Under the pieces are notes generated by a model. The model saw nothing but the letters and a program-made list of their open reading frames with translations. It made no database searches and had not been told where the DNA came from. This document shows, in pieces, positions 25,201 through 32,647 of a stretch of 41,286 nt of DNA. Origin of the DNA: a virus. The stretch is taken from the IMG/VR virus record IMGVR_UViG_3300025093_000903, positions 1 through 41,286 of that record, one strand, 5' to 3'. How positions within the stretch are numbered: position 1 is the stretch's first letter; the number at the start of each line of letters is the position of its first letter. The position numbers and the translations under genes are program-made.

Positions 25201-27093
25201 CCCAGTAAAACCAGGGGGACAACGATAACGACTAATCGAAGGATCAAAAAACGCCAACGCCGAAGCAAACCCGCCCAACGCCCGACGCAAAGGAACACCG
25301 CCAGGACGGACACGCTTAAAGTTCACACCGCCCAAATACGCCTGATCCTTATAGGCATCTACCTTAAACGCAATACCCGCCTGATACTCCTTATAGAGTG
25401 TATCGGGTTGGACCGCCTTTGCGGTTATGAAAAAAGGGTTTACGGACTTGCCCTCCGGAACAAGTTCATAAATCGGGTCGTCCTTAGCACGACGTGGTGC
25501 AGAACGAGACAAGAACGTTTCGTAAACCCACTGGGGAACCTGGCGAACCGCGCCCCCCGGCCCCTGTACTTTAACTAGTGTGTTGTCGGTCTGGTCCACA
25601 GTAAAGCGGCCCTGCTCGTTGAGGTTACCGAACTCGACAACGAACTTGCCGCCAGAATCGTCAGCAAACCCTCGCAGACCGGCAGTCGGGTCAATGTCAG
25701 CGTCACGAGAAATGCGGGTAGGTAGCGTACGGGTTAAAGATGTACGTTCCGCAGGAGTAAGCTCGCCGCCTTCTCTACCAAAACGAACAACACCAACCTC
25801 AGGAATCGCAAAGTATACGTCTTTAAAACCAGCGTTCAAAGACTGTACCGCTTCAATAATTTCAGGAGTATCAAACGAAGCATCAGTATTTCGAACAACT
25901 AGCGAACCATCGACAACATCGTCAAAGTCGCCTGTCTGGTTAGCAAAGAAACTCAAACCGGCTACGGGTTCTAGAATCACACCGTCTCGTTTCGACACTC
26001 GAACATTCCAACGAGTGTCACCAATGGCGTTGAGAATAGTGTTCACGCCAGAAGCCCTAGCAGTGACATTCACTTTCTTCGGAGTTGACGGAATCTGTGC
26101 TGCACGAATAAACACGCCAGGGTTTTTCTGAGAACGCAAATCGCCAATACTCGAAATAAGCTCAGCGTTCCTAGCTAACCTAGCAAGTGCACGGCCCGTG
26201 CCGCCAAGAAGCGAACCCGGACCAAAGTTCGGGATACCAAGAATCTGGGCACCACAAGTACTGAAACGGCGATCAGTGAACGTACCGCCGTTCTCAAACC
26301 CAGGCGGACAACGGAACCGGTTGCGGGCACCACGACCCGAACGGCCCAACAAGCGACGACCAGCACCCGCCAAACGGCGACCACGGCCACTACCGCCGCC
26401 CGGAGTTAACGCCCGGAAAACAGCAGAACGGCCAGGGCTAGTAACAACACTCGTGTTGCCAGGAGCAAGCGTAGAACCAACAGCCTGCGCTGCCTGACCA
26501 AACCGACTATTAGAACCAAAAATACCTACACGCTTAACAGAAATATCGTCATTCTCAACAGCCACAGGCGTATCCAAATACTGCCTAAAAATGGCAGCCT
26601 TCATGTCAACAACATTCTGACGGCCAGCAATAGGCTGAACCAAAATGCCGCCATAAGCACGAGACTCACTCACAGCATAACGCAAAGAAGAACCAGAATA
26701 CTCTGGCCGACTTAAATCAACAGACTTTGCTTTCCGAGCAGCAGAACGAACACGACGAGTCAACTTACCACGACGCTTACGCTTGCCCTTGCCGCCACGG
26801 CCATGATGATTACCCTCATTCGGCCATTTGCCAGTCAACTCATGGTGAAGCCAAGCACAAATGCGCTGAGGCTTACCACCAAACTGCGGCTTATCCATCA
26901 AGATAACGACACACCGACGGAAGCCACCCGGCTTCTTCATGATCGGGCGCCAGTACTTCAGCAGATCCTCAAGATTGCCACGACGGGGGCCACGGCCACG
27001 AGTTAAAGCAGTTAACTGATCGGCGTTAGGACCAATTTCAGGACCAACCTTAGCAAAATAAGGTCCGATTTCAGGAGTTTCAGTTTCCATCAT
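22279..27093 (-). CDS. Giant multidomain head-region protein, 1604 aa
   Basis: No single family was recognised. The N-terminus (1-95) includes GGFRRCVVILMDKPQFGG and ICAWLHHELTGKWPNEG, a pattern common in phage head proteins. A strongly basic stretch follows (GKGKRKRRGKLTRRVRSAARK, about 100-120) that could bind DNA. Two copies of an RCPPGFxxGGxxT...TCG module lie near 260-280 and 622-645. The middle (about 650-1200) is long, acidic and helical, probably coiled coil. The C-terminal third has a region (RYLAMSFAAGFKENHRLDVGWDGKYVW) faintly like a GNAT-type fold. The start is ATG 27093 with AAAGG before it. It lies between the protease/scaffold and capsid genes, so a packaged or capsid-internal protein is likely. 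Confidence 0.5.
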   Translation of the reverse strand: MMETETPEIGPYFAKVGPEIGPNADQLTALTRGRGPRRGNLEDLLKYWRPIMKKPGGFRRCVVILMDKPQFGGKPQRICAWLHHELTGKWPNEGNHHGRGGKGKRKRRGKLTRRVRSAARKAKSVDLSRPEYSGSSLRYAVSESRAYGGILVQPIAGRQNVVDMKAAIFRQYLDTPVAVENDDISVKRVGIFGSNSRFGQAAQAVGSTLAPGNTSVVTSPGRSAVFRALTPGGGSGRGRRLAGAGRRLLGRSGRGARNRFRCPPGFENGGTFTDRRFSTCGAQILGIPNFGPGSLLGGTGRALARLARNAELISSIGDLRSQKNPGVFIRAAQIPSTPKKVNVTARASGVNTILNAIGDTRWNVRVSKRDGVILEPVAGLSFFANQTGDFDDVVDGSLVVRNTDASFDTPEIIEAVQSLNAGFKDVYFAIPEVGVVRFGREGGELTPAERTSLTRTLPTRISRDADIDPTAGLRGFADDSGGKFVVEFGNLNEQGRFTVDQTDNTLVKVQGPGGAVRQVPQWVYETFLSRSAPRRAKDDPIYELVPEGKSVNPFFITAKAVQPDTLYKEYQAGIAFKVDAYKDQAYLGGVNFKRVRPGGVPLRRALGGFASALAFFDPSISRYRCPPGFTGGGQLTNLRGTTCGRSLSSSTMLSLGNLQDARGKFARNRPGSGRLAGVVVDDIEEGSFRQSVFETQAAFDEVIDDFDKLSERLPPVDQLDRLTPVNVPQLTDDVRAALDNIGKDLLAALDQLKFVDGREELDEPSWEALASRLQDIATIEAQRQAYLDFYGIRLTDNRAEGRIELIAERLADIANKQRVATTVDEVTEEGVTALSVGERAEERIEALIDLNDQDGLWDVASMADYGELLDQLPMPETDAEERRLGLLEPRFREAMLEQVSKYKDKVDNDPDSLSLEEYSYLSYALSRIAEAEDYGPERSRLNRVADDVYDVTVQRRMRELGQLDRPSDERSEEALVYSIGASGWGSEERTENIENYAARMMTRVYTQLETSEGGAYDAFAKNVAMESRLESELSRITEDLSKNYLLHEDYMTRIIDNLLAVADSEGLSLSEEDKELIGTVIRETRIHMQDTFNLQRISQDAEFEAENLDRLYMDFLNNDRDLERVASNMSLRQYEDSLVALQGVIDTLYGVDGAEQNLAALIAFKDDLVRGRSRATANVAGKITFVTDDPDLLPGPDGVPVWQAARRERRKASTQAILTFGLSGLNQDEYDVVRPGETPYDTLNRLASEAKLEEWALKLLNASDVKDAKDRSKRTIVAAYDARTDDDRPVRVEIDNVSNADSVFISSYDELVLSSDLYVTVFDEDGNELLREKVSPAMSNVTRTLAFSPTGVHSVTHDYVVVNNRDRPQRSFTVYLPDGSTFDLDNRRRGISDVLNARYLAMSFAAGFKENHRLDVGWDGKYVWPKKGVRSVEEYKIRNINSAFRDLLTNYDGAQVAIARGQRLSRYQITALLIFDGDRNKRDRVASLLNYNDGLGEEKVKDWMQYPEFIQALSAEKGSPHEGHVARLFGGGYITVNTPSMAAAWVNQVNSFIPEGSGSRIKSTDDVTNLTGYVDVDNIPNMGSYDMVSGVMDLSSADINEIGC

Positions 27094-27262
27094 CAGAAGC
27101 CTTTCTATCGTCTAAGGGGACGTACTCTACAAGCACATCATCCTGATAAAAGTATTTTACCGTATCTTTGTGCCAACTATCGCCTACAACAGCACTGCTG
27201 CCTACATTAAATAACGCCTCATTTGCCTGACTAATTACTTGCTCTAAGCGAGCGGGTCTCAT
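27080..27262 (-). CDS. Small hypothetical protein, 60 aa
   Basis: The product starts MRPARLEQVISQANEALFNVG and ends DRKASDDGN. ATG 27262 is favoured over TTG 27271 because GGAAGGGG then stands at a normal distance. The stop overlaps the start of the 1604 aa gene by 14 bases. The HKDTVKYFYQDDVLVEYVPL segment suggests a short beta structure. The family was not recognised. Confidence 0.5.
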   Translation of the reverse strand: MRPARLEQVISQANEALFNVGSSAVVGDSWHKDTVKYFYQDDVLVEYVPLDDRKASDDGN

Positions 27263-27282
27263 AAGCTGCAACCCCTTCCGGA

Positions 27283-29235
27283 TCAGGCCAAATCTTCACC
27301 ATCGAGCATGTTTTGGAATTCTGCCAAAGCGTTGATAAGCTCAACGTCTTCTTCCTTCTCGGCGGGAGCCTCAGCAGCCGCCTCAGGAGCCTCAGGCTCT
27401 TCCTCGTTCCAATCCGCAGGAATCATGTCTTCCTTGCCAAGTTCCTTAGCACGCTTCATGATGTGCTCCTTAGCCGCAGCCTTATCCTTGGCACGACCGT
27501 AAGCCTGAATAGCGTTATCCAGATCCGCAGCATCAGCAATTGGGAAAGAGCCATCGGGAAGAGCGTCGCCCGACTCAGCCATGGCCTCACGCTGTTCACG
27601 AGAGTACATGCGCTTGATCTCAAGCTCAGCTTCAAGAGCCTTCAGTTCAGCTTCCTCGTCCATGTCGTAGTCGAAAGGATTTTCAACTTCGTACTCATCG
27701 AAGCCAAGGACCTTGCCCTCAGGGGAAACGAACACATCGTAGCTCTTCTCGTCGGTATCGACCTCAACGACGTACACGTCCTGATTAGCAAACACATCGA
27801 CCAGAACACCCATCACGTCGCCCTTGATGTCAAGATCTTCAAGAGCCTTAACGGCAGCGTCCTCAGCATCGGCCTGAGACACAATGTCCTGAAGCTCACC
27901 AGACTTGGCATCCATCTCATCTTCATCAATGCGTAGCCAGCCCATCTCCTCGCCCTCGCCAGAAAGGAAGACCTGAATACATGAACCATCGGCACGCTTA
28001 ACATCGACAACAAAGATATCGTCTGCAGTTGAATACCCAGAGCCGACAATCTCTGAACCTTGATGTAGTGACTTAACTTGGGACTCAATGTCTCCTAAAC
28101 CAGGGAGATCTTCGGTAGGCATGCACCCTCCTTGACAAAATTCGCACGGTTGATTAACTGACTTGCGGCTAAATCCGCAAAGGAAGTCGTCTGACTTCAT
28201 ACCTTCTTCAGGCATTCCAGACATTCCTGCAGGTGCAGGGGCCTGAGCGGGAGCAGGACCAGCGCCCTGCGCCTGCTGCTGAGCAGCCTGGGCTGCTTGA
28301 GCTTGTCTAGCGGCACGAGCAGCTTCAGCCTGCGCAGCTTCACGCTCTTTCTTAGCAGCCATTTCTTTCTTGCTCAACTCCATCCACTCATCGTGGGAAG
28401 CACAAGGCATGAACATCTTGCCTGCCCGATGTGTGCCTTCACAGCCAAGCGCTCCGGCACGTTCCATCGCCTCATCGGCGGTTTCAAACACATCTTCAAC
28501 AGCGTTCTCATCTTGAGCCTTACGCATAGCATTCAACTCAAGAGGGCTACGGCGACGGTAACGCTTACCATAGCCCTTGCCAGTGCCTTCTTCGTAAACA
28601 TCGACAGCCTCAAACGCTCCCTTAGCGTCTTCGTCAAGACCTTCGTAATCTTCGTCATCAACTAGCTCACCGTCATCCATCATTTCCTTGAAGCGAGAAT
28701 CGGTCAAGAAAATTGATGGCTTATCGTTCTTAGGCTTACGCATCATTGACATGATGGCTGCAGCCTTTTCGTTAACCTCGTCTTCTTCGGCTTCTTCTTC
28801 GGCTTCCTCTTCGGCCTCTTCTTCTTCGGCTTCCTCTTCGGCCTCTTCCTCTTCGGCCTCTTCTTCGGCTTCCTCTTCGGCCTCTTCCTCTTCGGCCTCT
28901 TCCTCTTCGGCCTCTTCCTCTTCGGCCTCTTCATCCTCTTCCGACTTGAAACGGAACATCCAACCCATAGGAGTATCACCCTTCTCGTCCATGACAAGAA
29001 CCTTCTCCATGAGCATCTGCTCTTCTTCCGAAAGCTCCGCAAACGCCTCTTCAGAAATCAGCTCACCGGCATCCTGCATCTCCTTGAAACGGATATCAGT
29101 CATGAAAACAGAAGGTGAACCCTTCTCGTCTTCATGCGCACCCTTCTCGTCCTCATGCATGCCCTTCTCTTCACCGTCCAGCATCGCCTGAATTTCTTCA
29201 AACTTCTGAAGGTCTTCGTTAAGATTTTCACTCAT
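27283..29235 (-). CDS. Acidic modular head protein, 650 aa, possible scaffold
   Basis: Modules in order: a segment with PSVFMTDIRFKEMQDAGEL; a Glu/Ala coil (about 104-155); a second copy of the first segment (PSIFLTDSRFKEMMDDGEL); a Cys/His module (LGCEGTH...FMPC, about 262-277); an Ala/Gln/Pro linker; a cysteine cluster (CGFSRKSVNQPCEFCQGGC) that may bind zinc; two PepSY-like segments, each with alternating VVxV strands and a G-x-x-x-GW/GF end; the ALPDGSFPI...IMKRAKELG module; and an acidic tail. It follows the prohead protease in the operon, the usual place for a scaffold or a capsid-interior protein. The scaffold role is inferred. A clear AGGAG site precedes the ATG. Confidence 0.6.
   Translation of the reverse strand: MSENLNEDLQKFEEIQAMLDGEEKGMHEDEKGAHEDEKGSPSVFMTDIRFKEMQDAGELISEEAFAELSEEEQMLMEKVLVMDEKGDTPMGWMFRFKSEEDEEAEEEEAEEEEAEEEEAEEEAEEEAEEEEAEEEAEEEEAEEEAEEEAEEDEVNEKAAAIMSMMRKPKNDKPSIFLTDSRFKEMMDDGELVDDEDYEGLDEDAKGAFEAVDVYEEGTGKGYGKRYRRRSPLELNAMRKAQDENAVEDVFETADEAMERAGALGCEGTHRAGKMFMPCASHDEWMELSKKEMAAKKEREAAQAEAARAARQAQAAQAAQQQAQGAGPAPAQAPAPAGMSGMPEEGMKSDDFLCGFSRKSVNQPCEFCQGGCMPTEDLPGLGDIESQVKSLHQGSEIVGSGYSTADDIFVVDVKRADGSCIQVFLSGEGEEMGWLRIDEDEMDAKSGELQDIVSQADAEDAAVKALEDLDIKGDVMGVLVDVFANQDVYVVEVDTDEKSYDVFVSPEGKVLGFDEYEVENPFDYDMDEEAELKALEAELEIKRMYSREQREAMAESGDALPDGSFPIADAADLDNAIQAYGRAKDKAAAKEHIMKRAKELGKEDMIPADWNEEEPEAPEAAAEAPAEKEEDVELINALAEFQNMLDGEDLA
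28781..28941 (-). repeat. Imperfect tandem repeat encoding the Glu/Ala coil
   Basis: The plus strand shows repeated CTTCGGCTTCCTCTTCGGCC-like units of 12 and 15 bases, read on the minus strand as EEAEE and EEEAE blocks of 4-5 residues. All changes keep the frame. The tract is likely to change length by slippage. Confidence 0.85.
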
Positions 29236-29265
29236 TATAAACTCCTAAATCCTTTATAGAGTATC

Positions 29266-30843
29266 TTATTGAGCACCCTCATCGGTGTCAATGGGTTCAG
29301 TAATGCTAATGCTAGGAACAAATTCCAAAGTAGCCAAAGAATCCGCTACCTTAACCATAAGTTCCTCATGATCCATCTTCGTAGAGAAGTGAACATCCAC
29401 ACCCTCATCTGTCTTGAAGGAGAACACAGGCACAGCAGAAAGCGCAGACGAAACATCAAGAGCCTCATCATCAGAACACTTAACGTGCACCACAAAACCA
29501 GAAACCGCTTTTTCGCCCTGCTCCATAGGGCGAGACATCGGAGCCTCGGTCAGATAATCCTCAACGCCAGCAATAAGCTCAAGCGTGGCTTCCCGAAGAT
29601 TACCGGCACCACGCAGCTTCAACATCTCATTGTAAGCCATCAAAAGCAGTGCCATCGGATCTTTAAGATACTCAGGCTTCTTCGACTCCCCGTAGCCATG
29701 GCCCTTTTCTTCAGTACCACAAGAACATCCACCAGTAGCATCCTTAGCCTCTTCAACCTCTACACCAGCTAAGTAATTGTTGTGCGAATTAATATTAGCA
29801 TTGCCATCAAAACGCTTCAGCGCCTCAAGATACTCTTCATGAGTGTCGCAAGGAAGATAGCCGCCACCATGGGAGTGGACGCCTGAACAACCGAATGTCT
29901 TTGACCAAGCCAAAGCAATATCAGGCGTAGCCCAAGTACCTTGCTCATCTTCTTCGTCACGAATACCTTTAGGCTCTTCAGCGTCCTTCCCTTCAGGCTC
30001 TTTAACCATCATCGAAGGAGGAGCGGAATCGCCAACAGGAGTATACGACATAGTAGGCTTTACCCTAGTGGGCTTGCTAACCATTAAGTTACCCTCGTCC
30101 ATTGAGAATGAAGCCATCCATGTCATGTCTTCACCCGTCTCAAAGATTACCGAGTTTCCGTCAACACTGATAATTTTTACCGGCTTGCGGAGAGCTTCAG
30201 AAAGCGCATTGCCAATCATTGATGACATTGCGTCGGCTCTATTTGACGGCTTACCCATTCCACTGTCATCCATATGCATTTTTGTCACTGTACCTTCTTC
30301 ATCGTCTTTTACAGAAATAGTACCGGTTAGCTGGTTAGCGCCGTGTAGTACGGGAGAAATCTCGTATAATTCAACTTCTTTAAGCATATTTGCTTTTTGC
30401 ATAGCGTCGTAATCGGCGGTTAATGTTTTATAACCAATCGACCACTCCTGCTCATTTCCATAAAATGCAACATTTGCAAATGCTTCACGACCACGTTCAG
30501 TATTAAGGTTAAACTGAACCTTTGCGTAAAGTCCGCCAATCTTAGCATTTTTCATCTTCTCAGGCAGTCTTGGATCATTTCTAGAAACTTCGTAAATCTC
30601 CAGAACTTTACCAATGGGCTGATTCCAATCGTGACCCCAAACAACTCGGGGCTTACGGCGCTTTAAAGATTCGTTAAAAGCCCCAGAAATAACAACATCG
30701 CCAACTGAATCGCGATTGCCAATACCTGAAACAAATGCTTCGACAATACCTTCGGCTTTATCAATGCCAATCTGGCCTGAAATGGCCTTAAAAGTGAAGT
30801 CTTCTTCCTTTTCAGATGCATTTTCCATAACGACAGAAGTCAT
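29266..30843 (-). CDS. Prohead maturation protease (HK97 family) with C-terminal extension
   Basis: Residues 15-190 match the HK97/herpes-type prohead serine protease: GIVEAFVSGIGNRDSVGDVVISGAF, then VVWGHDWNQPIGK with the catalytic His71, and EWSIGYK with the nucleophile Ser135. The enzyme cuts the scaffold part of the capsid protein during head maturation. At 525 aa it is about twice the usual length. The extra C-terminal half contains one copy of the small Cys/His module (FGCSGVH...YLPC near 319-335), a GGCSCGTEEKGHG loop and a last alpha/beta domain (GFVVHVKCSDDEALDVSSAL). The ribosome site TTAAGGAGA is the same as before the capsid gene. It lies directly downstream of the portal gene. 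Confidence 0.85.
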   Translation of the reverse strand: MTSVVMENASEKEEDFTFKAISGQIGIDKAEGIVEAFVSGIGNRDSVGDVVISGAFNESLKRRKPRVVWGHDWNQPIGKVLEIYEVSRNDPRLPEKMKNAKIGGLYAKVQFNLNTERGREAFANVAFYGNEQEWSIGYKTLTADYDAMQKANMLKEVELYEISPVLHGANQLTGTISVKDDEEGTVTKMHMDDSGMGKPSNRADAMSSMIGNALSEALRKPVKIISVDGNSVIFETGEDMTWMASFSMDEGNLMVSKPTRVKPTMSYTPVGDSAPPSMMVKEPEGKDAEEPKGIRDEEDEQGTWATPDIALAWSKTFGCSGVHSHGGGYLPCDTHEEYLEALKRFDGNANINSHNNYLAGVEVEEAKDATGGCSCGTEEKGHGYGESKKPEYLKDPMALLLMAYNEMLKLRGAGNLREATLELIAGVEDYLTEAPMSRPMEQGEKAVSGFVVHVKCSDDEALDVSSALSAVPVFSFKTDEGVDVHFSTKMDHEELMVKVADSLATLEFVPSISITEPIDTDEGAQ

Positions 30844-30945
30844 GTCTCTCCTTAAGGTCTAAGAGCGCCCTGAGTATATGTTATCGGGGCGAGGGTTGTT
30901 ACTTTAGCGTATTTATATAAACTGAAAAACGGGCAATTATATAAA
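30844..30945 (-). promoter_or_regulatory. AT-rich leader before the protease gene
   Basis: These 102 bases separate the portal and protease genes and hold no gene. On the minus strand a TATAAT lies at 30941-30936 and a second TATAAA-like box follows, but no good -35 box is present. A promoter here is possible. Confidence 0.25.
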
Positions 30946-32448
30946 CTATAGTGCAGATTCGCTAGGAACTCTTGATGCAGGAGCCTCAATATTATCAGTA
31001 CCCTGTACAGATCCAGCAGGGACAAACCCGCCAGCCTCAGGACTAAACTCAGCAACATCCTGACTAAACGCAGCAGACCTCTGCGCATCCAACGATTCAC
31101 CAACACCTGCACCGGGAGCACCGCCGCCAGGAGCAATACTGGTCGGAACTGCACCGCCCTCAGCCGCCGCAGCTTCCTCCTGCTCAGCAGCAATCTCCTC
31201 CTGCGTTTTCTCAGTATTCGCAATCGGCGTCTGATTCGGGTTAGCCAACAACGAATCAGCAATATCGCCATCAACACGCTTACGGCTCACCGCTTGACGA
31301 TACTCATTAACACTAATTAGACCCTGCTGGAACTCTGACAAATGGTGCATCGCCCGCTCCTGACTAGCTAAAACCAGCGTGGGAACATTACCGGTATCGA
31401 AATCAATGTAGTAAGTAGGATCAATCTTGTCGAACGATCGTGCAATCAAGTCCAAGTGCGGAGACATGGTTTCCATCCAGAAAACCTTCCCCTCTTCAGA
31501 AGCGTTAGCGAAAGTACGGTTAGAAGAGTTGCCGATAATCGACTCAGGTACACCAAATGCTGCCAAAATCTCTTCTTTGGTGATTGTTCGCATCTGGATA
31601 TACGCTGCATCACGGGGGCTGGCTGCAGTATCAACGAAATCTGCACCATCATCGGCGGAAATTACACCTACAGCGCCTGCTCTACCGATATTGCCACGGA
31701 AACGGGAACGTAACTCCTCTTTATCCTCGTCAGCGATCTCGCTGCGTAGAACAAGTAGACCACCGGGACGACCGTCGTTAATCAAGAAGTTCCTGTTGTA
31801 GATTTTAGCCAAACTTTCGACTTCGATAGCAACCCCAGAAGCTTCCATCGGGGTCATCGACAAGTAAGGATCTAAAGGATGCGGACGGCGAATCCAGATG
31901 ACATTCTCTGGACGCAACGTACGCTTCTCATGTGCACTAATCTTGACTTCAAAACCCTTCACAAACTTCTGAACATCAGGAATAGGTGACGTATTCTGAG
32001 GAGGCAAAAGGTGAAGCGCAATGGGTACACCACCTCTACCTCGTACAATCTCAACAAAAACACCACGACTACTCATGAGAAGCTGAGCAGACAAACGATA
32101 CCTAAACGCAAACGCATTCTCGCCCTGGTTTGCAGTGTTATTGAAGATTTTCAACAAATCAGCGTCTTGGACAATCTCACCAAAGGGATTGTTGTCTTTG
32201 CGTAAAATCATAGGAAGGCGTGCTTGGTTTGAAGCGATCACATCAATGCTTCTAAACACCCAAGTGACCTTAGCGACGCCCTCTTTATAAGCCTTAACAA
32301 TGTCCCACCCATCATGATAACCACGATTATCCGCAAGAGAAGGGCTGTACGAAACTGGGGCGCCAACAGAAATAGGAGCAGCTTTCTGCTCCTCTGGCCC
32401 TACAGCAATGTTGCGAAGTGATTTATTAGATGTGGAATTCCATGCCAT
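30946..32448 (-). CDS. Portal protein (HK97 family)
   Basis: The 500 aa product has the HK97-type portal pattern: VFRSIDVIASNQARLPMILR, FRYRLSAQLLMSSRGVFVEIVRGRGGVPIALHLLPP, VIWIRRPHPLDPY, a helical clip/stem region SKIYNRNFLINDGRPGGLL-like, and GVPESIIG followed by FWMETMSPHLDLI. Twelve subunits form the ring through which DNA enters the head. The C-terminal 100 residues are Ala/Glu/Gly/Pro rich and low in complexity. The ATG shares a base with the stop of the small membrane-protein gene before it (TAATG), so the two are translated together. It points away from the terminase gene, which is unusual. Confidence 0.88.
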   Translation of the reverse strand: MAWNSTSNKSLRNIAVGPEEQKAAPISVGAPVSYSPSLADNRGYHDGWDIVKAYKEGVAKVTWVFRSIDVIASNQARLPMILRKDNNPFGEIVQDADLLKIFNNTANQGENAFAFRYRLSAQLLMSSRGVFVEIVRGRGGVPIALHLLPPQNTSPIPDVQKFVKGFEVKISAHEKRTLRPENVIWIRRPHPLDPYLSMTPMEASGVAIEVESLAKIYNRNFLINDGRPGGLLVLRSEIADEDKEELRSRFRGNIGRAGAVGVISADDGADFVDTAASPRDAAYIQMRTITKEEILAAFGVPESIIGNSSNRTFANASEEGKVFWMETMSPHLDLIARSFDKIDPTYYIDFDTGNVPTLVLASQERAMHHLSEFQQGLISVNEYRQAVSRKRVDGDIADSLLANPNQTPIANTEKTQEEIAAEQEEAAAAEGGAVPTSIAPGGGAPGAGVGESLDAQRSAAFSQDVAEFSPEAGGFVPAGSVQGTDNIEAPASRVPSESAL

Positions 32449-32606
32449 TATTCAGCCCCTAAGAGATACCCATAAATACCGCACGCAAGGCCAGCACTTG
32501 CCAAACCCCACCCTAAACTTAGTATACTAAGACCAAGCCCAATTAGAATCACAGAAAAACACATAAGTAGGTGGGCGCACGTTGATCGACTAAAAAAATT
32601 CATCAT
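32448..32606 (-). CDS. Two-helix membrane miniprotein coupled to the portal, 52 aa
   Basis: The frame starts with two successive ATGs (32606 or 32603), reads MMNFFSRSTCAHLLMCFSVI and ends YGYLLGAE. Residues 12-33 and 35-50 are hydrophobic and glycine-rich, forming a likely helical hairpin. The stop overlaps the portal ATG (TAATG). A promoter (TTGAAT, 17 bases, TAAAGT, 6 bases, ATG) lies just upstream and there is no ribosome site, so it would be the first cistron of a leaderless head-gene transcript. The family was not recognised. A membrane step in assembly or a holin-like role can be imagined but not shown. Confidence 0.55.
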   Translation of the reverse strand: MMNFFSRSTCAHLLMCFSVILIGLGLSILSLGWGLASAGLACGIYGYLLGAE

Positions 32607-32612
32607 GTTTAT

Positions 32613-32641
32613 ACTTTACATCTAAATAGTCAAGGATTCAA
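32613..32641 (-). promoter_or_regulatory. Candidate leaderless promoter for the head operon
   Basis: On the minus strand TTGAAT (32641-32636), a 17-base spacer and TAAAGT (32618-32613) stand 6 bases before the ATG of the miniprotein. It lies in the 41-base gap between divergent genes. The matches to consensus are 4 of 6 in each box, so support comes mainly from the spacing. For the plus-strand terminase an AAGGA ribosome site is present but no clear promoter could be found. Confidence 0.45.
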
Positions 32642-32647
32642 GCAGAT

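Noticed and set aside
25580-26131. 183-codon plus-strand open frame
   Set aside because: It is antisense to the 1604 aa gene; composition is that of a mirrored frame.
27313-27936. 207-codon plus-strand open frame
   Set aside because: It is antisense to the acidic modular head protein and has no ribosome site or recognisable domain.
28781-28941. Repeat tract as a CRISPR array
   Set aside because: Units are 12-15 bases, contiguous, without unique spacers, and lie inside a coding frame.
30852-31277. 141-codon minus-strand frame overlapping the portal
   Set aside because: It is an out-of-frame reading of the portal C-terminus, rich in Leu/Arg, with no start signal.
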